Part shown: one piece after another, positions 1-8,267 of the stretch
Layout of the letters: each line of letters starts with the position of its first letter
How positions within the stretch are numbered: the stretch's first letter is position 1
The notes under the pieces: model-generated
Seen by the model: the letters and a program-made list of their open reading frames with translations, nothing else
What the model was told of the DNA's origin: nothing
Databases searched by the model: none
Made by a program: the position numbers and the translations under genes
DNA from: Pseudoxanthomonas beigongshangi
Lineage (GTDB): Bacteria > Pseudomonadota > Gammaproteobacteria > Xanthomonadales > Xanthomonadaceae
DNA length: 64,000 nt
Direction: 5' to 3'
NCBI RefSeq assembly: GCF_016820515.1
Contig: NZ_JADHDV010000010.1
Coordinates: forward strand, 1-64,000

Positions 1-1926
1 GTGGCCTTGCAGACCGTCGCAGCCGAGCGCGCGCAGGATGCTGGCCTGGTGTTCGGTTTCCACGCCTTCGGCGATCAGGGACAGGCCCAGGCTGTGGCCG
101 AGTTCGATGATGCTGCGGATGATCGGATAGTGCAGTCCGGTATCGGCGGAGGCCTCGATCTCGCTGATGAAGGAGCGATCGATCTTCAGCGTGTCCACCA
201 GCAGCTGGCGCAGGTAGTTCAACGACGAATAGCCGGTGCCGAAGTCGTCGATGGCCACGCGTACGCCCAGTTCGCGGAGTTCGCGCAGGTGGCGGGCGGT
301 GGACTGGACGTCCTGCATCACCAGGCTCTCGGTCAGTTCCAGTTCCAGCGATGCGGCCGGCAGGCCGGTGGCGTCCAGGATGCGGGCGACGGTGCGGGTC
401 CAGTCCTCCTGCTGCAACTGCACCGCCGACAGGTTGACCGCCATCAGCAGGTGGGCGACGCCGCTGGCCTGCCATTGCGCCATCTGCCGGCAGGCGTGTT
501 CCAGCGCCCATTGGCCGATGGCCAGGATCAGCCCGGATTCCTCGGCGATGGGAATGAAGCGGGTGGGCGGGATGGCGCCGTGGCGCGGATGGTGCCAGCG
601 CATCAGCGCTTCGAAGCCGAGCAGCACGCCGTCGGCGCGATACTGGGGCTGGTAGTGCAGCGACAACTGGCCCTCTTCCAGCGCGTGGTGCAGATCCGCG
701 CGCAGGTCGAGCAGCTCGCGGCTGCCGGCGGTCAGGGCGGGCGTGAAGAACTCGAAGCAGTTCTTGCCGCGCGCCTTGGCGCGGTACATCGCCGCGTCCG
801 CGTTGCGCTGCAATTGTTCGGCATCGCGGGCGTCGTCGGGAAACAGGGCAATACCGATACTGCCGGTGACATACAGCTCGTGCCCGTCCATCGGGATGGG
901 CCGGCGCAGCGATTCCAGGCAGCGTTCCGCCATGCGGGTGGCGTCGGCGACGCTCTTCATGCCCGGCAGGATGAGGGTGAACTCGTCGCCGCCCATGCGC
1001 GCCAGGGTATCGGTTTCGCGCAGCAGGCGGCGGATGCGGCGGGTGGTCGCCATCAGCACGTTGTCGCCCTGCTGGTGGCCGAGGGTGTCGTTGATGTGCT
1101 TGAAGCCGTCCAGATCCAGGAACAGCACGCCGACCCGGTGATCCTCGCGACGCGCGTGCGCGATGGCCTGGTTCAGCCGGTCGCGGAACAGGAAGCGGTT
1201 GGGCAGGTCGGTCAGGGCGTCGTGGTGGGCCTGGTGATTGAGGTTGTCGGCCAGTTGCCGATGGCCGATCGCCAGCGCGGCCAGGCCGCTGATCATCATC
1301 ATCCATTCCAGCTCCGATTCGCTGGGCGCGCGTCCGTCCGGCGGATGCAGGGCGAACTCGCCGATGTGCTCGCCATGCGCGGTGGTCAGTGGCACCGTCC
1401 ACGCGCTGCCCAGGCCGTCGAGCAGGCCACTGTCGCAATGGCGGCGCCAGACCGGATGCCGGCGGACGTCCTCGACCCGCTGGATATGGCGCTGTTCGTG
1501 GGCGCCGCCGGGCAACCAGTGCAGCGGCGCCTGGATGAGCGGGGCGCGTCCTTCCGAGGATTCGCGTTCGGCGTGGAAGAGTTCGCCGTCGGCGTGCACG
1601 GCGATGAAGCAGCGGCCGCCGGGCGTCTGTGCCTCGACCATGCGGGTGAGTTCGACCAGGATGCTGTGCAGCGGATGATCCTGCACGATCCGTTCGAGGA
1701 AACTCTCCAGCGTTTCGGCCTGGATGCGGCGGCTGATTTCTTCCTGCAGTTGCCGGTTGAGCGTGTTGGTGGCGACGGTCTGCGCCTGCAGGGCCTGGAA
1801 TGCCTGCTCGCGCTTCTGCTGCTCGATGTACAGCTCCAGGCTCTTTTCCTCGATGAACAGTTCAGCCGCGCGACGTGCCTGTTTTTCGCGCTCCAGTCTC
1901 CGTCTGAGCAGTTGCAGTTCGTCCAT
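1..1926 (-). CDS. GAF-GGDEF-EAL c-di-GMP signalling protein (3' end cut by window edge)
   Basis: Dual-domain cyclic-di-GMP enzyme, cytosolic as far as visible, with no membrane segment. The translated minus strand shows a charged coiled-coil N-terminus (about residues 1-75), a GAF-like region (about 80-230), a GGDEF domain with an intact GGDEF loop near 979-993 and an RxxD inhibitory site five residues before it, then an EAL domain with FEAL, DDFGTGYSS and KIDRSF motifs. Both activities therefore look possible. The ATG at 1926 lies 15 bases after the stop of the upstream H-NOX gene, so the two should be cotranscribed and the heme sensor probably controls this enzyme. The C-terminal end lies outside the window. 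Confidence 0.93.
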   Translation of the reverse strand, partial: MDELQLLRRRLEREKQARRAAELFIEEKSLELYIEQQKREQAFQALQAQTVATNTLNRQLQEEISRRIQAETLESFLERIVQDHPLHSILVELTRMVEAQTPGGRCFIAVHADGELFHAERESSEGRAPLIQAPLHWLPGGAHEQRHIQRVEDVRRHPVWRRHCDSGLLDGLGSAWTVPLTTAHGEHIGEFALHPPDGRAPSESELEWMMMISGLAALAIGHRQLADNLNHQAHHDALTDLPNRFLFRDRLNQAIAHARREDHRVGVLFLDLDGFKHINDTLGHQQGDNVLMATTRRIRRLLRETDTLARMGGDEFTLILPGMKSVADATRMAERCLESLRRPIPMDGHELYVTGSIGIALFPDDARDAEQLQRNADAAMYRAKARGKNCFEFFTPALTAGSRELLDLRADLHHALEEGQLSLHYQPQYRADGVLLGFEALMRWHHPRHGAIPPTRFIPIAEESGLILAIGQWALEHACRQMAQWQASGVAHLLMAVNLSAVQLQQEDWTRTVARILDATGLPAASLELELTESLVMQDVQSTARHLRELRELGVRVAIDDFGTGYSSLNYLRQLLVDTLKIDRSFISEIEASADTGLHYPIIRSIIELGHSLGLSLIAEGVETEHQASILRALGCDGLQGH

Positions 1927-1941
1927 GCGGGGCGTCCGGGA

Positions 1942-2490
1942 TCAGTCCATCCGGGTCAGCTGGAAGCGGACCGCGGTGCCGCCGCCGTCGGCGGCCAGCG
2001 GCATGCGTTCGATGCGCACGCGTTCGCCGTAGTGATCCACGCATCCGGCGATCAGGCCTTCGGCCAGATCCGCCAGCGGGCGGCTGGAGCGGTAGTCGAA
2101 CAGCATCCGGCGATCGTCGGGGCGTTCGCTGCGGAAGCTTGGCAATTCGGCGCCGGGATAGAGTTTCAGCACTTCGACGTGCACGTGGTTGTCCACCTGT
2201 TCGATGAAATCGAACGCGGAGTGCACGTCCTGGAAGAAGCGCGGATAGCTCTTCACGAAACGCCCGAACAGGTAGTGGCCGAATTCGCGCACGAGCGTGG
2301 TTGCGGGCAATCCGACCGCAAGGCTGAGTTGCTCGACCAGGGCCAGCAGTTCGGTGTGATCGTAGGTGCCGACGGCGGTGTAGATGCCGCCGCTGGGCAG
2401 ATGCGCGGCTTCCAGCACGCGTTCGGTCAGTTCGGGACCGAAGCGGCTGTCCATCATCTCCATGAACTCGGTGAACACGACTCCCTTCAT
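1942..2490 (-). CDS. H-NOX (heme nitric oxide/oxygen binding) sensor protein
   Basis: Stand-alone heme-NO-binding domain of 182 aa, the normal length for bacterial H-NOX. Alignment by eye to the family puts the proximal heme ligand at His104, in a V-H-V-E-V stretch followed by Y-P-G-A-E-L-P, and the diagnostic YxSxR motif at Tyr133-Ser135-Arg137. Bacterial H-NOX proteins bind NO and sometimes O2 through ferrous heme and regulate a partner, often a histidine kinase or a GGDEF/EAL enzyme encoded alongside. The GGDEF-EAL gene 15 bases downstream is the obvious partner. The ATG at 2490 is preferred over an upstream in-frame start because the M-K-G-V-V-F opening matches the family N-terminus. Confidence 0.92.
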   Translation of the reverse strand: MKGVVFTEFMEMMDSRFGPELTERVLEAAHLPSGGIYTAVGTYDHTELLALVEQLSLAVGLPATTLVREFGHYLFGRFVKSYPRFFQDVHSAFDFIEQVDNHVHVEVLKLYPGAELPSFRSERPDDRRMLFDYRSSRPLADLAEGLIAGCVDHYGERVRIERMPLAADGGGTAVRFQLTRMD

Positions 2491-2604
2491 GCCTGTCTCC
2501 CCCGAGTGGCCATGATGGCCGGAGTATGCCCGCAACCGCTGCATCAACCAATGCGCGACGCGCCCTTCCGATATCGGACGCGGGCGGGGAAGATTGAACC
2601 CAGG

Positions 2605-2625
2605 GTGGTAAGCAGCGCTTACCAC
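2605..2625. promoter_or_regulatory. Perfect 9-bp inverted repeat upstream of the H-NOX operon
   Basis: GTGGTAAGC, a 3-base spacer AGC, then GCTTACCAC. It lies about 115 bases upstream of the H-NOX start and 40 bases past the tag stop. There is a short T run only on the plus-strand side, where no gene ends, so an operator for a dimeric regulator is at least as likely as a terminator. No regulator could be assigned. Confidence 0.45.
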
Positions 2626-2665
2626 TTTTCAACGGAACGCCGGACGCATGCTTCCGGCGTCCGGA

Positions 2666-3205
2666 TCAGCCCGCTGCCTGCCAGGGCGGCGACAGGGCGG
2701 CGATGCGCGCATGCGCCGGGCAGCTCTCGCGATGCGCGCCGCGCAGGTAACCCAGGCTCATCAGGAACTCGCCGGTGATCTCGCCGCCGGTGAAGCGGAA
2801 GGTCCGCTTGAACAGCTTGATCCATTCGGGCTTGCCGAGCGGGTGGTGGGCATCCAGCCAGGCGGCGAAGCCGCCGTGGGATCCGCGCAGCGCCTGGATG
2901 ACCCCGGCGTTGTGGATAGCCGCGTCCACCTTCAGGCGGTTGCGGATGATGCCCGGGTCGGCCAGCAGCCGGGCCCGGTCCGCATCTCCATAGGCGGCCA
3001 CGGTGTCCACGTCGAAGCCGTGGTAGGCACGCCGGAACCCCTCGCGCTTGCGCAGGATGGTTTCCCAGCTGAGCCCGGCCTGGTTGATTTCCAGCAGCAG
3101 GCGCTCGAACAGGACCGCCTCTTCCCGCTGGGGAAAGCCGTATTCGTGGTCGTGATAGGGGCCGTGGACCGGATGGCCCGGGGCGATGTCGCAGTATCCG
3201 CTCAT
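2666..3205 (-). CDS. tag: DNA-3-methyladenine glycosylase I
   Basis: Base-excision repair enzyme removing 3-methyladenine from alkylated DNA; 179 aa, close to the E. coli Tag length. Visible signatures are the N-terminal cysteine (Cys5) and the Y-H-D-x-E-Y-G block, the S-W-E-T-I-L-x-K-R-E-x-F-R motif of the HhH glycosylase core, and a C-terminal C-x-x-H that with the N-terminal Cys/His forms the Tag zinc site. The start is the ATG at 3205, which gives the M-S-G-Y-C opening. It diverges from yqgE with only 37 bases between start codons, so the two promoters must overlap. Confidence 0.95.
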   Translation of the reverse strand: MSGYCDIAPGHPVHGPYHDHEYGFPQREEAVLFERLLLEINQAGLSWETILRKREGFRRAYHGFDVDTVAAYGDADRARLLADPGIIRNRLKVDAAIHNAGVIQALRGSHGGFAAWLDAHHPLGKPEWIKLFKRTFRFTGGEITGEFLMSLGYLRGAHRESCPAHARIAALSPPWQAAG

Positions 3206-3229
3206 GCGGTCAGGGTAGCGCGGTCGGGC

Positions 3230-3235
3230 TAAAAT
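3230..3235 (+). promoter_or_regulatory. Candidate -10 element (TAAAAT) for yqgE
   Basis: TAAAAT sits 7 bases before the preferred yqgE ATG at 3243. A normal start point 6-8 bases downstream of a -10 would fall on or next to that ATG, implying a leaderless or nearly leaderless transcript. No convincing -35 box is visible. Confidence 0.35.
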
Positions 3236-3242
3236 GGCGCCC

Positions 3243-3806
3243 ATGTCCGCCGAACCCTTCCTCGCCAACCAGCTGCTGATCGCCTCGCCGGCCTTGGATG
3301 ACCCCAATTTCGCCCGCAGCGTGACCCTGATCTGCCAGCACGACGGGGAGGGGGCGATGGGAGTGATGGTCAATCGTCCCTCCGAGTACACCCTGGGCGA
3401 AGTCCTGCAGCAGATGCAGCTGGACACGCCGGACGAGGGCCTGCGTGAGCAGATCGTGCTCAACGGCGGCCCGGTCCATCCCGAGCGCGGATTCGTGCTG
3501 CACGATGATGCGCGGGCGTGGGATTCCACCCTGACCGTCGCCGATGGCCTGTACCTGACCACTTCGCGCGACATCCTGGAGGCGATGGCCGCCGGCAACG
3601 GGCCGGAACACGCCATCGTCACCCTGGGCTGCGCAGGCTGGGGCGCAGGACAACTGGAATTCGAACTGGGCGAGAACGCCTGGCTGACCGCGCCGGCCGA
3701 TGCGGGCGTGCTGTTCGGGATGCCGCTGGAACGGCGCTGGCAGGCCGCTGGCGGCCTGATCGGTGTAGACATGACCAGGCTCACAGACTACAGCGGGCAC
3801 GCATGA
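3243..3806 (+). CDS. yqgE: YqgE/AlgH family protein
   Basis: UPF0301 family (AlgH in Pseudomonas), 187 aa, full length. Typical blocks are L-L-I-A-S-P near the N-terminus, G-x-M-G-V-M-V-N-R-P, N-G-G-P-V, and the G-C-A-G-W-G-x-G-Q-L-E-x-E-L signature. The biochemical role is not settled; AlgH was named from its effect on alginate regulation. ATG 3243 (M-S-A-E-P-F-L) is chosen over an ATG three codons upstream because it matches the family start and the TAAAAT box overlaps the upstream one. The ruvX gene follows on the same strand, the usual synteny for the family. Confidence 0.93.
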   Translation: MSAEPFLANQLLIASPALDDPNFARSVTLICQHDGEGAMGVMVNRPSEYTLGEVLQQMQLDTPDEGLREQIVLNGGPVHPERGFVLHDDARAWDSTLTVADGLYLTTSRDILEAMAAGNGPEHAIVTLGCAGWGAGQLEFELGENAWLTAPADAGVLFGMPLERRWQAAGGLIGVDMTRLTDYSGHA

Positions 3807-3891
3807 AACCCTGTCACCGGAACCGCCAAGCCGCTCCCGGAAGGCAAGCCTGCCCGCCGCCGGAGTCCGGCCGGCGTTCCCGGAGTCGGCC

Positions 3892-4344
3892 ATGAAGTTG
3901 GATGGCACGGTGTTGGGGTTCGACGTCGGTGCGCGACGCATCGGCGTGGCCGTGGGCAGCGCCTTCGGCAGCGGCGCGCGCGCTTTGGCGGTGGTGGACG
4001 TGCACGCGCACGGACCGGACTGGCCGGCGCTGGATCGCCTGCATGCGGAATGGCGGCCGGACGGCCTGGTGGTCGGCGATCCGATGACCCTGGAAGGCGG
4101 CGACCAGCCCAACCGCAAGCGCGCGCAGGCGTTCGCGCGCGAACTGCATGCGCGCTACAAGCTGCCGGTGGTGCTGGTGGACGAACGCGCCAGTTCGGTC
4201 GAAGCCGCGCAGCGGTTCGCGCTGGATCGCGCCGAAGGCCGCAAGCGCAAGCGCGACGCGGCGGCGCTGGACGCGGTGGCCGCGGCGGTGATCATCGAGC
4301 GCTGGCTGGCGGCGCCGCAGGACGCCACGCAGGTGACCCTTTGA
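3892..4344 (+). CDS. ruvX: Putative pre-16S rRNA nuclease / Holliday junction resolvase-like YqgF
   Basis: RNase H-fold nuclease of the YqgF family, 150 aa, implicated in 16S rRNA 5'-end maturation and earlier annotated as a Holliday junction resolvase. Family motifs: L-G-F-D-V-G-x-x-R-I-G-V-A near residue 8 with the first catalytic Asp, a V-V-G-D-P-x-x-L-x-G block, V-D-E-R-x-S-S with the second acidic residue, and a C-terminal D-A-x-A-A-A-V-I-I-E-R-W-L carrying the last Asp. It lies 85 bases after yqgE and 171 bases before pyrB. The pyrR gene often found between ruvX and pyrB in Pseudomonas is absent. Confidence 0.94.
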   Translation: MKLDGTVLGFDVGARRIGVAVGSAFGSGARALAVVDVHAHGPDWPALDRLHAEWRPDGLVVGDPMTLEGGDQPNRKRAQAFARELHARYKLPVVLVDERASSVEAAQRFALDRAEGRKRKRDAAALDAVAAAVIIERWLAAPQDATQVTL

Positions 4345-4515
4345 GCGAGGCGGCGATCCTCCTGGCCATCACCGGGCCCGCTCCCGTTCCGTTTTCATTG
4401 CTTCCGGCCCCGGCTTCCGTCGCCGCGACCGGCAAACCCGCCATCCACCCACCCTCCGGAACCCGGCGTCGCCGCGGCATGCCGGTCCCGACCCTTGCAT
4501 TCCAGAACTGAGCCA

Positions 4516-5460
4516 ATGACCCAGCAAATCGATTCGGATGGACGCCTGCGGCACCTGCTGACCCTCGACGGTCTTCCCCGCGAAACCCTTTGCCGCCTGC
4601 TGGATCGCGCCGGCCAGATCCGCGACACCGCGCTGGGCCGCACCCAGCGCCGCAACCTGCTGGACGGCACCACGGTGTGCACGCTCTTTTTCGAACCTTC
4701 CACCCGCACGCGCAGTTCGTTCCAGATCGCGGCGCAGCGGCTGGGCGCGGACGTGCTGAACTTCGACGCCTCCGCCTCCTCCACGCGCAAGGGCGAGACC
4801 GCCCGCGACACCCTGCGCAACCTGGAAGCGATGGGCGTGCGCGGTTTCGTGGTGCGGCATTCGGAGGACGGCGCGGTGGACGCGCTGGCCGAAGTGGCGG
4901 GCGAGGGCACCACCCTGGTCAACGCCGGCGATGGCCGCAGCGCCCATCCCACCCAGGGCCTGCTGGACGCGCTGACCCTGCGCCAGGCCAAGGGCGCGGA
5001 TTTCTCGCGGTTGAAGGTGCTGATCGTCGGCGACGTCAAGCATTCGCGCGTGGCGCGTTCGGACCTGCATGCGCTGCGCACGCTGGGCACCGGCGAGATC
5101 CGGGTATGCGGCCCGCAGTCGCTGCTGCCCGACGACGACACCCTGGCCGGCTGCACCGTGGGTGGTGATTTCGACGCCATGCTCGAAGGCGTGGACGCGG
5201 TGATGATGCTGCGCCTGCAACGCGAGCGGATGGAGGAGGGCCTGGTCGCCTCGCTCGATGACTACCACCGCGACTACGGCCTGACCCAGGCCCGGTTGGG
5301 CCGCGCGGCCAGGGACGCGGTGGTGCTGCATCCGGGCCCGATCAACCGCGGCGTGGAAATCACCGACGAGGTCGCCGACGGCCCGCAGTCGCTGGTGCTG
5401 CGCCAGGTCAGCAACGGCGTGGCCATCCGCATGGCGGTGCTGGAAACGCTGCTCGGTTGA
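4516..5460 (+). CDS. pyrB: Aspartate carbamoyltransferase catalytic subunit
   Basis: Catalyses the committed step of pyrimidine synthesis, carbamoyl phosphate plus aspartate to N-carbamoyl-aspartate. The 314-aa protein has the carbamoyl-phosphate motif S-T-R-T-R within F-E-P-S-T-R-T-R-S-S-F, the H-P-T-Q block in G-D-G-R-S-A-H-P-T-Q, and the C-terminal H-P-G-P-I-N-R-G. ATG 4516 opens with M-T-Q-Q; an ATG seven codons upstream is possible but sits in the non-coding leader. No pyrI, pyrC or pyrR is adjacent. The 171-base leader after ruvX contains no ORF and no clear riboregulator. Confidence 0.96.
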   Translation: MTQQIDSDGRLRHLLTLDGLPRETLCRLLDRAGQIRDTALGRTQRRNLLDGTTVCTLFFEPSTRTRSSFQIAAQRLGADVLNFDASASSTRKGETARDTLRNLEAMGVRGFVVRHSEDGAVDALAEVAGEGTTLVNAGDGRSAHPTQGLLDALTLRQAKGADFSRLKVLIVGDVKHSRVARSDLHALRTLGTGEIRVCGPQSLLPDDDTLAGCTVGGDFDAMLEGVDAVMMLRLQRERMEEGLVASLDDYHRDYGLTQARLGRAARDAVVLHPGPINRGVEITDEVADGPQSLVLRQVSNGVAIRMAVLETLLG

Positions 5461-5467
5461 GTCCGGA

Positions 5468-5494
5468 GGCGGCGCGTTTCAGTCGCGCGCCGCC
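5468..5494. terminator. Hairpin between convergent pyrB and diguanylate cyclase genes
   Basis: A 9-bp perfect stem (GGCGGCGCG / CGCGCCGCC) with a 9-base loop spans the 18-base gap after pyrB and the last codons of the convergent cyclase gene. It has no strong T tract, so it is only a possible shared terminator. Confidence 0.4.
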
Positions 5495-7050
5495 ACCACC
5501 CGGTTCTTGCCGGCGGCCTTGGCCTCGTACATCGCGCGATCGGCGCGCTCGACCAGCGCGTCCTGCGTTTCGCCGGCGCGCCACGGCGCCACGCCGGCGC
5601 TGAAGGTCACCGCCAATCGTTCGCCCTCGTGCAGGAGCGGACGCTGCGCCAGCCGTTGCAGGGCGCGCGCGACGATCGCCTCCGCCTCGCGCAACGAGGT
5701 GTCCGGCAGCAGCAGCACGAATTCCTCGCCGCCGAAACGGCCGATCGCATCGCTGCCGCGCAGCGCGCCGCGCACCACCGCGACCACATGGCGCAGCGCG
5801 GCGTCGCCGCCGAGATGGCCATGGGTGGCGTTGACCAGGCGGAAGTCGTCGAGGTCCAGCAGGGCCAGGCACAGCGGCTGGCCGCTGCGCAGGGCACGGC
5901 TGGATTCGCGCCGGAACAGTTCCTCGAAGCCGCGCCGGTTCAGGGCCTCGGTGAGCTGGTCGATCCGCACCAGGTTGGACACCGACTGCAATTCCTGCTC
6001 CAGGCTGGCGACGCGGCGTTCGGCCGCCTCGGCTTCCTCGCGCACCGCGCACAGATCGTCGCGGGCGCGCAGCGCCTGCCGTTGCAGCTGGGCGGTGTCT
6101 TCCAGGATGTCCTCCATCCGCTTGCCGAGTTCGGCGATGCTGCGGCTGTCGCGGACCGCCTGCGCGTGGAAGCTGATGCGGTCGTGGAATTCGCCGGTGC
6201 TGCTGGCCATCCCGTCGAGTCGTTCGACGAAGGTGACCATCATGTCCTTCATCGCCGCCTTCGATTCGTTGAGTCCCTGCTTGAGCAGGCCCTGCTTGTA
6301 GATCACCTCGCGCAGGCCGCTGCGGGTTTCCTCCAGCCGTTCGCGATCCAGCGGACCGGACAGCAGGCTGCGCGCGGCCGCAATCTGATCCTGCAGCCAG
6401 CTGCCGTCCTCCAGCAGCTCGCCGACGTTCTCCAGCAACAGATCGAACAGGCTGCGCAGCAATTCCTGCGCGTCGCTGGTCTCGTGGCTGGCCTGGCCGA
6501 TGGCGTGGCACAGATCCTTGAGCTGGCCCTCGAGCGCGGCCAGCGGCTGGCCCGGTTGCCAGCCCTTGAGCTGATCGGCCACCGACTGGGCCTGGGGGTA
6601 CAGGCGCGCGTCCTCGCGCAGCAGGGTTTCCACCGCCATCACCAGGGTGTGGTGGAGCAGGCCGCGCAGTTGCTCCGATTCGCTGGGAACATCGCTGCCG
6701 GGTACCGGTTCGTCGGGAATGGTGCGGATGTACTTGTCGATCAACTGGCGCATGGCGCGCCCGTAGGCATTCCAGTCACCGTCGGCGCAGGCGGCCTGCA
6801 GGCGCTGGCCCATGCCGCGCAGTTCGCCGCCCAGGCCCGCGAGTCCATCGGCGAACGCGGCGACCAGCGCCGGTGGCGTGTCGGCGTGCGCGAACAGGGC
6901 CTGCAACTGCGCGGCATTGATGAGCGGGCGCGCGGCGTCGTGCGGCGCCAGTCCCGTGCCGGCCGACGGCTGCGCGCGCTTGTGGCCGCGCGCCCACAGG
7001 CGACGGAAACCGCCGGTCAGGCCGGGAGGGGCATCGGAAGGTTCGGCCAT
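5479..7050 (-). CDS. Diguanylate cyclase with long uncharacterised N-terminal helical region
   Basis: 523 aa, no signal peptide or membrane segment. The C-terminal GGDEF domain (about residues 360-520) has the active-site loop F-G-G-E-E-F and an RxxD product-inhibition site (R-G-S-D) exactly five residues before it, so it should make c-di-GMP and be feedback inhibited. The first 350 residues are helix-rich with a heptad-like region before the GGDEF domain and match no sensor domain I can name. The 18-base convergent gap to pyrB and the 89-base gap after the zinc-ribbon gene suggest its own promoter. Confidence 0.92.
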   Translation of the reverse strand: MAEPSDAPPGLTGGFRRLWARGHKRAQPSAGTGLAPHDAARPLINAAQLQALFAHADTPPALVAAFADGLAGLGGELRGMGQRLQAACADGDWNAYGRAMRQLIDKYIRTIPDEPVPGSDVPSESEQLRGLLHHTLVMAVETLLREDARLYPQAQSVADQLKGWQPGQPLAALEGQLKDLCHAIGQASHETSDAQELLRSLFDLLLENVGELLEDGSWLQDQIAAARSLLSGPLDRERLEETRSGLREVIYKQGLLKQGLNESKAAMKDMMVTFVERLDGMASSTGEFHDRISFHAQAVRDSRSIAELGKRMEDILEDTAQLQRQALRARDDLCAVREEAEAAERRVASLEQELQSVSNLVRIDQLTEALNRRGFEELFRRESSRALRSGQPLCLALLDLDDFRLVNATHGHLGGDAALRHVVAVVRGALRGSDAIGRFGGEEFVLLLPDTSLREAEAIVARALQRLAQRPLLHEGERLAVTFSAGVAPWRAGETQDALVERADRAMYEAKAAGKNRVVAARD

Positions 7051-7139
7051 GGACGGTGCTCGGCGCGGATCTTTTCGTGAAGGGGCGCCGGGTTATCGGC
7101 GGCGGCGGACGCCGGTTGAGGGCCCGGCGACGGACGGCG

Positions 7140-7412
7140 TCAGCGTTCGCCCAGGAAGCGCTCCGCCTCTTCCAGCAGGGCCAGTTGCTGGATGGCCTCG
7201 GGATGGCCGGCGGCGGCGGCCCGCCGGACCTGCTCCCGATCCGGATGGCTGACGATCAGCAGCAGGTTGCCGCATTCGGGACAGGCGTAGTCGGTGACTT
7301 CGTCCTGCAGATCCATCTGCATGGCGCGCGAATCGCCCTGCCGGCCGCAGGCGCAGGCCTGCGCGCGCTCGCGCCAGCCGGGAGTGAAGTAGTCGTGGAG
7401 CAGTTCGGCCAT
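7140..7412 (-). CDS. Small zinc-ribbon-like hypothetical protein
   Basis: 90 aa, not recognised. It contains C-A-C near residue 20 and C-P-E-C near residue 45, which could form a four-cysteine zinc knuckle, followed by an acidic C-terminal helix rich in Glu and Ala. Spacing places it 6 bases after the lipoprotein esterase gene, so it is probably the last gene of a three-gene unit (CPBP protease, esterase, this). Function unknown. Confidence 0.72.
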   Translation of the reverse strand: MAELLHDYFTPGWRERAQACACGRQGDSRAMQMDLQDEVTDYACPECGNLLLIVSHPDREQVRRAAAAGHPEAIQQLALLEEAERFLGER

Positions 7413-7418
7413 GGAATC

Positions 7419-8267
7419 TCAGCGGTGTTGTTGGAACAGCCAGGTCCACAGTTCCGGGGTGGCGTAGGCCGGATCCCAGGAGTTGTGGTTGGCGTCGGGG
7501 AATTCGGTGTAGCGCACGTCGCCGCCGGCCTGCCTGAGCGCCGCGTCCATCCGGCGCGACTGCACCGGCGGCACCAGATCATCCTTGCCGCCGTGGAAGA
7601 TCCAGACCGGCACGTGCTTGAGCCGGCGCGCGGCTTCGGCGAACGGATCCGGCACGTTGGCCACGCTGTGCGCGACCATGCTCGGACGCTGGTCGGTCCA
7701 GTCCACGGTCAGGCCGCCGCAGATGGGCACCAGCGCGGCGAAGCGCTGCGGCTGCTGCAAGGCCAGTTCCCAGGTGCCATAACCGCCCATCGACAGGCCG
7801 GTCAGGTAGACGCGATCGGGATCGCCATCGAATTCCTTCATCGAGGCATCCAGCGCGGCCAGCGCGATCGTGCCGGCCTCCTGGGTCCATTCGGTTTCGG
7901 CCGGCGCCTGCGGAATCACCACGATGGCGGGAAAGTCATCCAGGTGCTGGCGCAGGTGCGGCGGCAGGCCGACCTTCATCTGCAACTGGTTGTCCTCGCC
8001 GCGTTCGCCGGAACCGTGCAGGAACAGGATCACCGGCATCCTGCCGCGGCCATGGCCGGCCGGCACGAACACCTGGTAGCGATGCGTCTTGCCGGCGACC
8101 TCGACCTGGCGCTCGACGAACCTGCCATGCGGGGACACCGGCCGGGTGGCACAGCCGGCCAGCAACATGGCGGTGGAGAGCAGGGCGAGCATTCGCAGGG
8201 CGAGGCGAAGGGATGGAATCCGGAAAGAAGACGGGCGGGTGGAGCCGGGCGATGCGGGGGTGATCAT
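7419..8267 (-). CDS. Lipoprotein alpha/beta-hydrolase (esterase, dienelactone hydrolase/PHB depolymerase-like)
   Basis: 282 aa. Hydrophobic segment ending in the lipobox L-L-A-G-C marks an exported lipoprotein. The mature part has the L-F-L-H-G-S-G-E-R-G oxyanion region, the nucleophile elbow G-L-S-M-G-G-Y-G, an acid in F-H-G-G-K-D-D and a C-terminal catalytic His in D-A-N-H-N-S-W, so the Ser-Asp-His triad is complete. This is the pattern of predicted phospholipase/esterase proteins acting on small esters; substrate unknown. ATG 8267 overlaps the CPBP protease stop by 4 bases (ATGA). An internal Met closer to the lipobox is an alternative start. Confidence 0.88.
   Translation of the reverse strand: MITPASPGSTRPSSFRIPSLRLALRMLALLSTAMLLAGCATRPVSPHGRFVERQVEVAGKTHRYQVFVPAGHGRGRMPVILFLHGSGERGEDNQLQMKVGLPPHLRQHLDDFPAIVVIPQAPAETEWTQEAGTIALAALDASMKEFDGDPDRVYLTGLSMGGYGTWELALQQPQRFAALVPICGGLTVDWTDQRPSMVAHSVANVPDPFAEAARRLKHVPVWIFHGGKDDLVPPVQSRRMDAALRQAGGDVRYTEFPDANHNSWDPAYATPELWTWLFQQHR

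Noticed and set aside
1-2778. Very long plus-strand open frame
   Set aside because: It lies opposite the GGDEF-EAL and H-NOX genes, is low in recognisable motifs and is an expected by-product of high GC.
4345-4515. Possible riboswitch or small gene before pyrB
   Set aside because: No ORF with family features and no recognised aptamer; left as a plain leader.
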